Shown: positions 19,407 through 32,284 of the stretch, piece after piece
Position numbering within the stretch: the stretch's first letter is position 1
How the letters are laid out: each line of letters opens with the position of its first letter
Assembly: GCA_028274465.1 (NCBI GenBank)
Contig: CM051457.1
Span: 66,872,496-66,936,495, forward strand
Source: Plantago ovata
Lineage: Eukaryota; Streptophyta; Magnoliopsida; Lamiales; Plantaginaceae
Length of the DNA: 64,000 nt
Direction of reading: 5' to 3'
Program-made: the position numbers and the translations under genes
The notes under the pieces: model-generated
The model's database searches: none
What the model was told of the DNA's origin: nothing
The model's input: only the letters and a program-made list of their open reading frames with translations

Positions 19407-22400
19407 CTAGTCTATTCCAGCAGAAGATTTTATAAGAATCTCCTTTACACTCTTCTCAGGAAGAGCAGTGAATTCAACACAATCCTTCTCGTAATCTTCA
19501 AGTAGCTTACGGACTTCAAGTTGAATAATTCTTGCATTCTTGCAGGCAATATAATGATGGTTTTCACCATTCATCTCTTTGTAGTGAATTATCCACAAGT
19601 GCATGCCCCAATTGCTAGCATGTAGAAGTTGAGTGTCTGAAATACCCTTGTTGGCATGAATCTTCCTTAACCAGAGAAGATCTTCTTCTTAATCCTTAGC
19701 AGTGAGATAAAAATACTCATAAGGAATCAAGCCATACTTCTTTTTGGACTTCTTGGTTATGGGATCACTATAGTAAGCAACATCCATCGGCTTGATTAGA
19801 TCAGGCTATTGTTTTATCTTCTTGCTGATGGAAGTTCTTCTTACCAAGATCTCAATATTCAGCCATTTTACAGCAATGTTCCTTGGGTAGGGAGGAGGAT
19901 CCCTTTCTTTTCTTGCAACTTTCAATTCAATCCAAGTGTACATTTGATTTAGTACAGCAGTTGGAAAGAAGTCATTGGCCAAAAGATCTTGCAGCTTTAT
20001 GATCCATCAACCAAGGAGGTTTCTGATTACATTCTGAGTGGTTTCCTCATTGCTGGTCTTAGTATAATCAATGCCAGTGCCAATTGCAATGTTAGCTAGC
20101 CATCTTTCTTCTTGTCTTTGCTTTCTTCTTCTTGACTTAGCATTTTCATGATCTTTTGCTGAAGATCTGGAGTCAGAAGAGAAGAGTTTGGATTGGCCAG
20201 ATGGAGTTAAGGCAGAAAGAGGTCTGGCCCTTATAGCTTGAGCTATTGTTTGGTCATCATCATTATCATCATCTTCATTCATGTCGATGACTTTCAATGT
20301 GACAGAATTCTTGAGTTTCAGCAGAAGTTCTTCTCCTTTTAGGATTTGCTGAACTTCTCTCAAAATCTGTTTCAACTCTTTTCTTATAACTTTGCTCTGT
20401 TTCAGCAAGAGGTTCTCTGGGAGGTGGTCCAGGAAGCTTTAATGGCGCTTCAACTTCAGAGGGATTAGTTGATCCGTCTCTTGAAGACTTTCTTTTTCTA
20501 GAATCTTCCCCCTTAGACATGGATTGCATCATTGGTCTGATGTGTAAAGAGAAAAACTCATTGCAATTTTCAGCAAGAGTATTTAGGCTGTTGTATTTCA
20601 GAATCATGTCTTGCTGATCTATAGTTAGCTTAGACAATTCTTCTTTAATAAAAACCAGATTCTCCTCATGTCTGCGCTCATTGTTGACTTTTTCTTCAAG
20701 CATAGCCTGAGCCTTTGTCAATGCGCTTTTAACAAGCTTGAGTGCCTGACTGACATCTTCTTCATAGTTTTTGTGATGTAGACTGATGTCTTTCTGAGCT
20801 ATGGTAAGTGTAGTAGTGCGTCTCAGCACAGTAGTCAGTATTTTGCCAATGTCAAGTGGACTCTCAGCAAGAAAGGCATCATCCTCTTCTTGGCATGCTT
20901 TGTGAACAACCATTAGTGCTTTTATTCTAGGAGTAAACTCCTCAATGTTTGGGAACGGCACTAGAGTCTCAGCAAGCGACTTCTCTCAGCATCTCATTCA
21001 TCATTGATGAGAGATAGTGGAGGAATTTCCACCACTGTGGGTTCAGTTTTCTTTATATTTTCTTCTTCATTTGCTGAGAAGCTAGATAGATCTTCTTCTT
21101 CATCAGATTCATCAAGGCCAGCAAACTTGATTCCCAAATCTTTAGCTTTAGTCACTTCTGGTTAAGTGGTTGCTGAGGGTAACTCTTTGGACTCAACAAC
21201 TGGAGTTTCACCAGTAGTAAGTGGAAGGGAGGAGACTTCCTTGTTGTTCACTCCTGAAGATTGAGAAATATCTAGATTCTTTGTGTGTCTGTCATGAATC
21301 TGTAGACTATTCTGTAATGCTCTTTGATAATCTTCATCCATTTCTTCTTCTTCTCCAAGGTTTGGATCAGTGACCTTAGCTTCGAGTAATGCTAACTCGA
21401 CATCAGAAAGCTTAGCTTTTCCTTTAGGCATTTCAACACGCTTTCTGGCGTACTCTTCTTCTATTTCAGCAACTTGTTCAGTTGCTCGAGTACTTTTCTC
21501 AGCAGGAGTAGGAGTAGATTCTTGTTGCTGACTTGGAGTTTGTTCAGCTTGCTGATTCTCAGTGTTGTCTTGATTTTCATTTTCAGCAACTGTCATTTTT
21601 ACTCCGTCAGCATCCGGACTAGGTCCTTGATTATCATCATCATCGTCCTTGTTGTCCTTAGAATCTTTGGCTTCATCATCACTGGTATATGTAAGGATAT
21701 TTTCATCCTCTTCTTCTTCATCATCATCCGTCAATATGACCAACTCAAGATGTTTGTAATTTGCAGCACTTGTAACTTCCTCTTCCTCATTGATTTTGTG
21801 GGGATCAGCCACCACGGGTACAAAGGAACCCTTGCGCATCACAGCTTGTTCAGCTAGAGAGGCACTCTTGAACTTAACTTTCATATTCTCTCTGATTATA
21901 GCAATCAGATTTGAACTCATTTGCTGAGAATATGAGAGTTCTTCAGGAACTATAGAGTGTACAAACGTCTCGAGTTTGAGTAGAGAGTTTCTCTTCTTCT
22001 CATTGGACAGATGGATGTGAAGATCTGAAAAGTCCATCCTTCTATATCTTTGACAGTTGCTGACAGACTTAGCAACTCTGGTCAAAGTGTTCTTTTTGAA
22101 GTTTCAGTATAGTTCTTCAGAACTAACTTCAAGAGCTTCCGTGATGTGAATCACTTCATCATTCTCCTTTTGAGCCTGAATAAAAGTAAAGTTAATTTCA
22201 AGAAGGTTTTGAAAAATAGTTTTAGAGTCTAAAACTGTAACATGAATTACCTGCTGACTTTCAGCAAGCTCATGTTGCACACTGAGTTGTGCGGGTACTA
22301 TTTCCATTGCTTCAGAAGCTGTGGCAGCATCCTTGAATTGTTCATCCTGAAATAACTCAATATTAGATACAAGTACTAAGTTTTCTAACTTAGTAAATTT

Positions 22401-24611
22401 ACCAAAATTTCCATCTACCTGCTAAACAGGAGTTGTGGATTCTGGTGCAGAAGTTTCAGCAATCTTCCGACTTGTATCTTGAGAAGTCTGTAAAGAAATA
22501 ATTATATTAGCTAAAGATAAAGTTTCAGATAGTGAAGTTTTGCTTATATCTGAGTTAACTACCTGTTGAAGAGGGGCAGGTGGTGACTCAGTCCTTTCAG
22601 CATTGATAACATCTTCATTATCTGGGACTTGTTCTTTCGCAGACTTCTTCTCTTGCTGTAACTGAGAAGGCTGTGCAGATTCAACAATCTCCCTTGTCTC
22701 TGAATTGACAAGTTGAGCAGAGACATCTAGACCTTTAAGTTCACTACTTGTCATGAACAGGTCTACTGACTTATTGGAGTTGTCATCAATCTCCAAGTCC
22801 AATTGCTGGCTTAGGTCAGTCAGCACCAGTTGGACTTTGTCAATAGAAGTTATCAGTGAACTTGGTCTAATATTCTCAGCATCATGAGATGCGTCGTTGA
22901 ACAATGTCTCTTGTTGTGTTTCAGCAACCTCTGGGTCTTGAACCATTGCAGTCTCAACAACTGGTTCTTCAGCAATTGCAGCTTCAACAATTTCTCAGAC
23001 TGGACTAGTTGCTATTTCAGCAACTGTCTCTTCTGCAACACTTTCATCAAGTGCAACTTTTCTTAAATCTACAACAATGTCACTTGCTGGTTCCAGAGTG
23101 TTGTCATCAAGATTATCTACTATGTAGACATCTTCTAATCGTTCTATGGCAGGATTTTCATTTCCACTGCCTTGTGGTCTTGCTTCAGCAGATGAATCCA
23201 AGTTAATTGGATATCTGAAGGCTTTTGCAAACACTTCAGCAACATCTACTACAGTGGCTTGCGTTTCAGCAACCACTGGAACGTCATCATCCTGAATGAC
23301 ATGGACAATTGGAACAGACTTTCTTGTCGTTGTTTTCTTTCTTGGAAAGGTATTTGTCCTTGCCTTCTTGGGAATAGGATCAGCCGATGAAGCTACAGTT
23401 TGAGTGTCATCATCAGCTTTCCTCTTTTTCTTGGATCTCTTGCTGGGTGCAATAGTGTCAGCAACTACAGCAGTATCAGCAGCAACATCTGCAGCTGTTG
23501 CATTCTCAGCAACATTTGTAGCTGTTGTATTCCTAGATTGCTGATCGGTTTCTGCAACATTTGCAACTGTTGTATTCCTAGACTGGTTATCAGTCTCAAC
23601 AACATTTGCAGCTGTTGCTTTCTTTTTGACTTCTTGTCAACAACCTTAGGTCCATTCAGCTTGTAGAAAGCTCTTCCCACATTGCATACTGATTTCTTAA
23701 TCGGCAATGGGTTTCTCAGCTGAATCCTGAAATGTTCAAGGATGTATCATATTTTCAATCCATACATCTCTGGAAGGGAAGGTGAGACTTTGTTGTCTTC
23801 AACCTTGACCTTGAACTTTGTAACAAAATCAACAAGTCTGTTGAAAATGTACTTACCCCAGTTAATGTCAGTTTTGTTCTCATAGATTTGCATCAACAAA
23901 GGCCACCTTCTAAAGCCTACTTGTTCAATTCCTCCAACTTGGGAGTCAAGAATTTTGATGAGTAGCAGAGCTACTAGACCAAGTGAATGGCAAAGATGCT
24001 TCCTCTTTACGTGCTTATTCCAAGTCACGGGAGCAATATCTCCTTTCTTCATCCTTTCGTTTTTTACATCACTGTAGAAGGCTTCTATTTCTTCATCAGT
24101 GGCAGTGATGTCATCTTCAGTTCCAGTAGTTGGAATCTGAAAGATGTTAGCCAAATCAATCCATTTCAGGATGATTTGCTCTCCTTGAACTGTGGTAAAA
24201 ATCACTTTTTCAGTGACTCCTTATCCATCAGTAAGGGTTTGGATTTTTGCATTATTGTAGAATTCCATAGTGTCCAGCATGCTCACTTTCTTAGTGCGAG
24301 CAGTAATGAAGAAAAGTAGGTCTTGTTGATTAATGTAATTCAACGCCTCTACGTTTTTTTCGTCCAAATCTTGTTCATAGAAGTATCTGATATACTTCTC
24401 TTTTGCAAATCCTCCCCATTGCATCATCTATTCACACTTTGCAGTGTCAAGATATGCAGGAGGCATTGGTCTTTCAGTTATGTGGTTATTGGCCAACACA
24501 ATTTCACCGTGTATTTCACGGAGTTTCAGCCGGAGTAGGAGCAGTGCTTTTTCCAGCACTGTCTGCCTTTGAGGACTTGGAAGTCTTAGATGATTGTCTC
24601 TTGGGAGCCAT
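19407..24611 (-). pseudogene. E3 Sirevirus downstream ('env-like') protein, broken
   Basis: The ATG at 24611-24609 gives MAPKRQSSKTSKSSKADSAG, the same N-terminus as in E4. It then reads MMQWGGFAKEKYIRYFYEQ, MEFYNNAKIQTLTDG, IFQIPTTGTEDDITATDEE, HLCHSLGLVALLLIKILDSQ and KYIFNRLVDFVTKFKVKVED. A Lys/Arg-rich SKKKRKADDD stretch, long acidic VAET/AE-rich repeats, and a coiled-coil C-terminus ending EKDCVEFTALPEKSVKEIL follow. At least three frame changes and several stops are present. No signal peptide or transmembrane helix is visible. Family knowledge: Sireviruses carry an ORF after pol called env-like. Function is unknown. Confidence 0.78.
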
Positions 24612-25139
24612 CTCTTTATATAGTAGGTAAGGGTTGAGAGTGTACGAAAAAGAGACTTTTCTTTTTGACCGGAGGTACAGTAAATCAGAGCACATGCTAG
24701 AAATTTTTGCAGAGAAAGGAAATGTGAGTTAAAGAATTTTCTCTTTCTCGAACTCTTCATTTATATAGTATCTCTGTTATGTGAGAAACTCAATGGTTTT
24801 GAGTTCTCAACAAGGGTAAAACAGAGATTCATTGAATTAGTGGTGCCTTTGAATTAAATACGTAGTGGACCACTAACAAGAAACCGTTAGAGCATACTTT
24901 CTCTTTGTAATATTAACCGTTGGATCATCAACTGCTTTAAAATCAATAGCCACGATTGTATTTCATGTCATGATTTACAGCGAGTTTATCTGTGCCATGA
25001 TTAACGTCACAATTGATTTTACTTTGATTCACGAGATTTGATCTCTTTTACTCCAACGCTAATTGCTTGCTGAAGTATAGAAGAATCTTTTCGCGATTTT
25101 ATCCAATCTGACTTTATCAATTACCTTTTCAAGTAACAA
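24612..25139 (-). other. E3 leader of the env-like gene and junction with E4
   Basis: There is no gene. It contains a TATA box (24760-24767) and the spacer seen upstream of the env-like ORF in E4 (about 58780-59090) and E7 (47090-47330). Recognisable homology ends at about 25100. The next 40 bases are ambiguous before clear E4 LTR sequence starts at about 25145. Confidence 0.65.
24760..24767 (-). promoter_or_regulatory. TATA box upstream of E3 env-like gene
   Basis: ACTATATAAA in element sense, about 150 bp before the ATG. The same site is present in E4 (59091-59100). Confidence 0.62.
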
Positions 25140-26651
25140 GCCTTTTAAGGTCCATAGGAATTTAGAATTTTAAAGGACATTGTAAAGGGGGAACGTTTGC
25201 TGAAGACTTAGATTAGGTACTACTTAGGTGCTTAAATCGCTTATGATGTATCTTGTTTTCTGAAAAGAAAAACAACCTATTGAAGCATTTGCTGATGATG
25301 TACTTTGTTTACACAAACAAACTATTGAAGCATTAGAACCGTTCAGAAACTTGAAGAATTCGAAGACTGAAGACTAAAGAAGATTTCTGAAAATGGTATC
25401 TACAAAGGCACATGTTGCTCAGAAAGTGGAAACTTCAGCAACAACTTGCATAAGTGAAAATCTATATGACAGAGTAGGTTGTGCTTGCTGAAACTAAGAC
25501 TGACCACTTGCTGAAATACATATGTGACCTCCTTGCTGAAAGTACTTGCATTTACGCTCCAACATTCATATTTGAATTCGATTCAAATGAACATTAAATG
25601 CAAAGTAAGCACGCGAAGAACATGAAGACTAGAAGACATATAAAGGACGCTGCTGAAAGTACAAAAGCAAGATAGTGACATCTTAAGGAACAAAGCCTTA
25701 GAATTTGAAATTCAAACGGCTCCCTTGATTCACTATAAATAGAGGTCATCCGGCAAAGAGTTGAAGTGTGTCAACAACATGATCAAACTCTCACTTGTGC
25801 TTAAACTCTCATACCCTTCAATACTCTTTACTTCCATTGATCCGTTCCAAGACTTAAAGATTGAAAAAGCTACTTGTGAAGAAGTAGAACATGCACGGCT
25901 AAGAAATTAGTTAAGTGTTCTTTCTTTCGAACAAGAACAAGTCTTGACACCAGAAACAATCAAACTTGTTTACTGCAAAGTATTCAAAGTTTTGTTTCTT
26001 AGATTACTTGTTGTAGCTGAATAAGTTATAATCGAGTTATCTCATCCCAAACCTCTCTAATTGAAAAACACCCTTTCAGGCGTGAAATACAGGGGGAACT
26101 TAATCAAGCATAGTGTTGCTGATTATAAGTCCCACGTTTGGTGGAGAACAAGGTTTCGTTCTCTAGTTAGGTTGGAAACGAAGCAAGTGTGTTTTGGTTT
26201 CTGTCGAATCGCTCTAGATAGGTGTTGTAAGGAACCTCAAACTTATCTTAGTGGATTCAGTCCTAGAAAGGACAAAGTGGATTAGTTGAGAGATTACGCC
26301 ACTCTCAGATACCACTATAAAAGTGTTTGTGTAATTTATTTATTGCATTTAGTTTTCAGCAAAGCATATCTATCTGTACACTGTCACTCTGCTCACTTGC
26401 TGAAACTATCACTTACTGTTAAAGCACTTATTGTATAAAGACTTCCGCTCTCTGAATTTAAGTATCAGTAAAACTCGTTATTGAAGAGTAACTAGTACTT
26501 GCTGAGAAAGTTAAGTATCAGCAAACTCATTACTGAAAAGTAATAAGCCCTTGCCGAGAAAGTTTTTAAACGACGAAAGTTTGCGAAAGTTTGAAAAGAC
26601 TATTCACCCCCCCCCCTTCTAGTCTTTTCTTGTTGTTTAAAGGGACCAACA
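25140..26651 (+). repeat. E4 5' LTR, 5'-truncated
   Basis: It ends AGGGACCAACA next to the PBS. It aligns with E7 LTRs from the TTAAGGTCCATAGGAA block onward. The first roughly 90 bases (TGTTAGGAAACTTG... in E7) are absent or unrecognisable. Confidence 0.85.
25734..25742 (+). promoter_or_regulatory. E4 LTR TATA box
   Basis: CACTATAAATAGAGG is conserved in all Sirevirus-like LTRs here (18535-18543, 41466-41474, 54493-54501 on the minus strand). Confidence 0.75.
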
Positions 26652-26653
26652 AG

Positions 26654-26665
26654 TGGTATCAGAGC
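26654..26665 (+). other. E4 primer binding site (initiator tRNA-Met)
   Basis: TGGTATCAGAGC follows the LTR end after two bases. It is the standard copia PBS. Confidence 0.92.
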
Positions 26666-26763
26666 TGGAGGTTGTTTAACCTTCAGCACTGAACCTAGAG
26701 CCCCTTAGGTGCTTTCCGTAAATCACTCTCACTTGATCAGTTTGGTAGTCTTTTGCTGACAGG

Positions 26764-29116
26764 ATGTCTTTAGGAGACGCTCCCTTGCTGAAGCTGGAAA
26801 ACTATGAAAAATGGCGAAACAACATGATGCTACATCTTGAGGCCATTAGTGATGAGATGGTTACTGTCATTACTGATGGACCTATCAAGATCACTAAGGT
26901 TGAGAGAAGTTTTCCTCATAAAACCGCCAGAAGCTGGAAAGGAAACTATCCTACGTGAACCAGTTGATACTGTCGTTCCAAAACCAAGAGAGGAATGGAC
27001 TTCCGAAGAAGCCAAGAAATTCCGTCTTGATGGCCAAGCAAGAAACATCATCATTCGATCAACTCCGGATACTATACAGTGCAAACTGTGGGGTGCCAAA
27101 ACTGCTAAGGAAGCTTGGAAAATGGTTCAAGATCTTTGTGCTGGATCTGACAAGACTAAGGAAAACAAACTCGAAGTGCTGAAGTTTAAGTTCCAGAACT
27201 TTAAACAAGGTACAAATGAGTCACTGGAAGACTTGGACTTCAGATTTACAACTCTAGTTAGTGAGATGGCTGCCTTGGGAGTTGGAAATCTTTACTCAGG
27301 TTCTGAGAAGGTGAAAACCATTATCAGAAGTCTGAACCAAGAATGGATCCATACTCAAAATTTCTACTACAATAATGGAATGCCAAACATCACACCTACA
27401 GAGTTGTTCTCTCATCTTGCTACTGTCAACTATGAGACTAAGCAAAGAGAAAATGTGTTTGCTGAAAAATCGCAAAACATTGCTCTTGCTGTAAAGCCGT
27501 CATCTTCTGAAAAGAAGAATGATAAAGAGCCCGCTGATGAAAATGCTTTAGTTGTTAAAAACATGAAGAAATTCATCAGTAAGGAACTTGAAAGGCGAAA
27601 AGCAAAAGAGAAGCTGAAAAAGCATCTTGGTAACAACTACCATAAATACAAGAATGAGGCTAGCTCGCTGAACAAGCAAGCTCAGCAAGCAAATTCCTCT
27701 GAAGAACCAGCAGTTGGAAATGATCTCTGCTTTTACTGCAAAAAGCCTGGACACTTCAAAGCAAATTGTCCTTTGCTGAAAGGCAAATCTGCTGAAAAGA
27801 AGAAGAAGTTCAAAAGGGCTTTTATTGCTGAAGAAAAGAAGAAGCTTCAAGCAAAAATCGATGCGTTGTGCATTGATACTAGCTCCGAAGACAGTGAGGA
27901 AGAAAGCTCAGACACTGAAGATGAAGAAGCCACTCTTGACGTAGAGATTGGCAAAGATGTTTGTGGAATAGCTATGGAAGCTTATTCGGATGTGTCAAAC
28001 TACGAATTCTGCCTTATGGCCAGTCAGGTAAACAGTCCTACCTCTGACACTGACTCAGAAAGTGAAGATGAGATTGACCTTGACAAAATTCAAGGAGAAA
28101 TCGAAAGATTTGAGAAAACTCTAAGCAAACAGCAAGAGAAACTACAAAATGCTGAAACTATGACCAAGCAGACTACTGAAAAGTATGTATTGCTGAAGGA
28201 AGAGACAAAAAAGAAAGATGTTGAAATATTGCATCTTAAGAAGTTGATTGCTGAAGTTACAGAGAAGAATTCTCATATGGAAATAGAATTGGAAGAATAT
28301 CAGTCCTCAATTCTAAAGTTACTTGCTGAAATACAAGAGATGAAAAATATGAAAATCAATTTCAAATATTATGCTGATGCAAGTAATACGCTGACTAAAC
28401 TAAACTCTTATCTGAGAGATCCATCTCAGAAAGAAGGTTTAGGTGCAACATATGAAGGTGATGACGTAATAACCTTGAGTAAAGATAAATCACCAATTAC
28501 CTTTGTACGCGCAAATGATAGTGGTCAACCAGAACTCTATTAGATTGGTCAATCTAAGGTTGCTGAAAAATGCAATCAAGTACCTACGACCGTAAAGCCC
28601 GCTGTTTCTACTCAAAGTAACAAGACTTTAAACGGAAAACAGGTTGCTGAAAAGCAAACTGTAAAGAAAAAGGATGTTGTAAAGCATTCCGCCAAACAAG
28701 TTGCTGAAAAGCAATTTGTTAAGTCAAAAGGCAAGATTACTAAAAGTAAGGTTGTTGAGACAAAATCTCAGCATTCTCCAAAAAGTGGACTCGGTTTCAA
28801 AACCAAGTAAAGTCAACTTTTTCATGAGTATAAGCAAAGTCAGCCTAAGAGTTCTGAAAAGACTCCCAATGCTAGGACTAGAAGGAACCTTGCTAGAAAA
28901 GAACTTACTGAAAAGTATGTTCAGCAAAAAGGTCAACCGAGCAAGACACCACATCAGAAAGTGGATTTGATCAGCACGAATCAAAAGTCTTTTAGCCCAA
29001 AGCCTTCTAGTTCCTCAGCAAGTAGAAAACAAGTCAAAGTTGAAAAACTTAAGACTTGGGTTTCCACTGGACCCATTCTTGAACATGTTAATGGACATCC
29101 AATATTGGATAATTAA
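26764..29116 (+). pseudogene. gag: E4 Gag
   Basis: The start is ATG 26764 (MSLGDAPLLKLENYEKWRNN). One extra base near 26928 moves the rest into the frame open from 26837 to 28543. The UBN2-type copia gag part (LWGAKTAKEAWKMVQDLCAG, FRFTTLVSEMAALG) is followed by a zinc knuckle CFYCKKPGHFKANC (about 27730-27771). A Lys/Glu coiled coil (about 28080-28360) and a Lys-rich tail follow. TAG at 28541-28543 and TAA near 28808 interrupt it; E7 has Gln codons at both places. The natural stop is TAA 29114-29116 after ILDN. Gag forms the particle and binds RNA. Confidence 0.88.
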
Positions 29117-32100
29117 CTTGTTTGCTCTTGATTGTGCAGACTTCAGCCACGGAGACAAACGATGCAATCTGGCACTTTGACAGTGGTTGTGGAAAGCACA
29201 TGACGGTCAACAAGAATAACCTTATAAACTATAGACGGTGGTCTAAAGGTCCAACAATAAGGTTTGCTGGTGGAGCCTCTGGTTCTACAAAAGGCTACGG
29301 TGACGTGAAGTTAGGATGCATTACCATTTCGGGAGTTCTTTATGTCAAAAATCTTAAGTTTAACCTTTTCAGCATGAGTCAATTTGCTGATAAAGGATAC
29401 TTCATCAAAATCGAAAGTGATGAATGTAAAGTTATAGACTTTGAGACAAAGAAGGTTATTATGGTTGCTAGAAGATCAGGAGGCTTGTACACTGTATATT
29501 GGTCTTCAGCAATGTTGAAAAATGCCTTGTCTTAGATCACGATTGCCTTGCTGAAAAAGCATGGTTATGGCATAAACGAACATGTCACCTAAACTACAAG
29601 ACGCTGAATAAGCTGTCTAAAAAGGCACTTGTAGTTGGATTACCTAAGGTTACTTTCAAGAAGGATGGTGTTTGCAATGCATGTCAGCAAGGAAAGCAAA
29701 CCAAATCTTCTTCAACTACAAAACCTTTACAACTCTTGCACATGGACTTGTTTGAATCTTCTTCAACAAGCTATGCTGGTAAGAAGTATGGTCTGGTTGT
29801 GGTAGATGACTATTCAAGATTCACTTGGGTAGTATTTATCAAACACAAGTATGAAACAAGGACTGAAATACCTACCTGTCTGAATAAGCTTGAAGTCATG
29901 AAAAATGACAAGGTAAAAGTCATAAGGACAGACCATGGTACTGAGTTTGTAAACCAGTACATAACTGAGTATTGCACTTCAAAAGGCATACAACATCAGT
30001 TATCCTCAGTAAGGACACCACAACAAAACGGTGTTGCTGAAAGGAAGAATCGCACCCTAAAAGAAGCCGCAAGAACAATGCTTGCTGACACTGAAATAAG
30101 TGAAGCTTACTGGGTTGAAGCGATTAACACCGCCTGTTACACTCAAAACAGATGTCTGATTACTAAGGAATACAACAAAACTCCTTATGAGTTATTTGTT
30201 GGAAGACCTCCTAACATCACCCATCTAAGAGTATTTGGTTGTAAATGTTTTGTTCTTAACCATGGTAGAGAATACCTAAGACATTTCAACCAAAGGCAGA
30301 CGAAGCGATATTTCTTGGTTACTCCTTGCATAGTAAAGCTTATAGAGTTTACAACAAAAAGGCACAAAAGATCGAAGAATCAGTGCATGTTGTATTCTAC
30401 GAAAAGTCATAAGGAGTGCCTGCTGAAGAAGAAATATCAGATTGTATGAAGAAGCTACTCATACACGAGCAAAGAACTAAATCTGATGCTAGGCAAATCA
30501 AGTAAATTGAACTAAATGATGATTCTAACAATGACTCTCCTCCCCCAAGTCATGACAAGATAAATATAGTTCATGACAAAGAATTTCCAGCAAAAGACGC
30601 AGTTGCTCCGGATGTTGCTGAAACTATGCACCTTCCTATGCTTGCTGATGAGTTACCACAATCTAGCAATGATGAACAAGCAGCTGCTGATGAATCGATC
30701 TCAGCAGAGACACAACAAAATACCAGTAGTACTGAGCAAGTACATGCTGAAGAGTCTCTTGCTGATGAGCAAACTTATCCAGATCCAAAGAGCAGAAAAC
30801 CTGTTAATAAATGGATTAGAGATCATCCCTCTACGGATATGATTGGTGATATTGACAAATGCCAAGTGACTTGATCCAAAGTATCTGCTACTCATGGACT
30901 TGTTGAAGAAGCAAATGTCGTAGAAGTAGAAGCTATGTTCTCTTACTTTGTTTCAGAAATTGAACCCAAAACCATTGAAGAAGCTCTAAAGCATTCTGAA
31001 TGGATCAAGGCCATGTAAGAAGAACTGTATCAATTTGAAAGGAATAAAGTCTGGAAACTTGTACCTCTTGCTGAAGACAAGAAAGCTATTGGTAAAAAGT
31101 GGGTGCTCAGAAACAAGCTGAGTGAGTCTGGTGAAGTAACAAGGAACAAAGCACGTTTGGTTGCTCAAGGTTACTGTCAGACTGAAGGATTGGACTATGA
31201 TGAGTCTTATGCACCAATTGCAAGTTTGGATGCAATTAGACTTTTCTTGGCCTTTGCTGCTCACAATGACTTCATTGTTTATCAAATGGATGTTAAAAGT
31301 GCATTCTTGAATGGTGAACTTGTTGAAGAAGTCTACTTAGAACAACCTCCTGGCTTTGAACTTCCCACAGAAACCAAGATGGTATACAAGCTTCAAAAAG
31401 CTATATATGGTCTAAAGCAAACACCTAGAGCTTGGTATGATACTTTAGCTAAGTTCTTGCTGGATAATGGTTTCAAGAAAGGTGAAGTTGACAAAACTTT
31501 GTTTACCATGAACCATGATGGTAAAATACTCTTAGTTCAGATTTATGTGGATGACATAATATTTGGATCTAAGGACAAGCAACTTTGTGATGATTTTGCC
31601 AAACTCATGACAAACAAATTTGAAATGAGTATGATGGGAAAATTGAATTATTTCCTAGGATTGCAAGTCAAGCAACTCAAGGATGGAATATTCATAAATC
31701 AAGCAAAGTATGCGAAATAAATGCTCATAAAGTTTAGGATCAAAGAGGAAGAAAAACCTGAAAAGATCCCTATGAGTGTTGGTACCAAATTGGGCTATAC
31801 TAAAGAAGATAAAAGTGTTGAAGAACACAAGTATAGGAAGCTCGTTGGTTCCTTGTTGTATTTAACAGCAAGTAGACCTCACATTCAGTATGTTGTTTGT
31901 GTGTGTGCAAGATTCCAATCTAATCCAAGAGAATCACACTACAAAAAGGTACTTAAGATACTGAAATATGTCAAAGGTACAGTCAATGTTGGATTATGTA
32001 ATCCTAAAGATTCTGGACTTGAATTGGTTGATTATTCTGATGCTGATCATGGAGGATCAACTCTTGATTGAAAAAGTAGTTCTGGAACTTGTCAGTTTCT

Positions 32101-32284
32101 AGGTACTAGATTAATATCATGGTTCAGCAAGAAGCAAACCTGTGTTGCCAATTCATCCACTGAATCTGAATACATTGCGGCTGGTTGTTGTACAGGTCAA
32201 ATCCTATGGATTCAGCAACAATTAAGAGATTATGGTATTTCTGCAAAGAAAACACCAATCTTTTGTGATAATACAAGTTCTATT
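29113..32284 (+). pseudogene. pol: E4 Pol: protease, integrase, RT, part of RNase H
   Basis: Pol lies in the -1 frame relative to gag and opens at 29113. Protease: [12 protein letters not shown] (D-S-G). A lost base near 29514 shifts into integrase: [34 protein letters not shown] (D), IRTDHGTEFVN (D) and [14 protein letters not shown] (E). A further shift occurs near 30285. [42 protein letters not shown] and the active site YVDDIIFGS. Stops at 31718-31720 and 32069-32071 replace Glu and Arg of E7. A 21-bp deletion follows KSS in integrase. RNase H is cut by E5 after CDNTSS and continues at 58115-58324. Confidence 0.9.

Larger units (their letters stand above)
17632..25120 (-). mobile_element. 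E3: 3' half of a Sirevirus-like Ty1/copia element
   Basis: In minus orientation it has the region upstream of the env-like gene, that gene, a PPT and a complete LTR (17632-19150, TGTTGG...CTAACA on the plus strand). Gag and pol are missing. Homology to the pol-env spacer of E7 fades at about 25100, and at about 25140 the plus-strand LTR of E4 begins. The Sirevirus assignment rests on the downstream gene, the AAAAAGGGGGAAATT PPT and similarity to the complete copy E7. Confidence 0.85.

Noticed and set aside
26061..26285. A 74-codon frame that could be a host gene
   Set aside because: It lies inside the E4 LTR downstream of its TATA box and is not kept in the other LTR copies.
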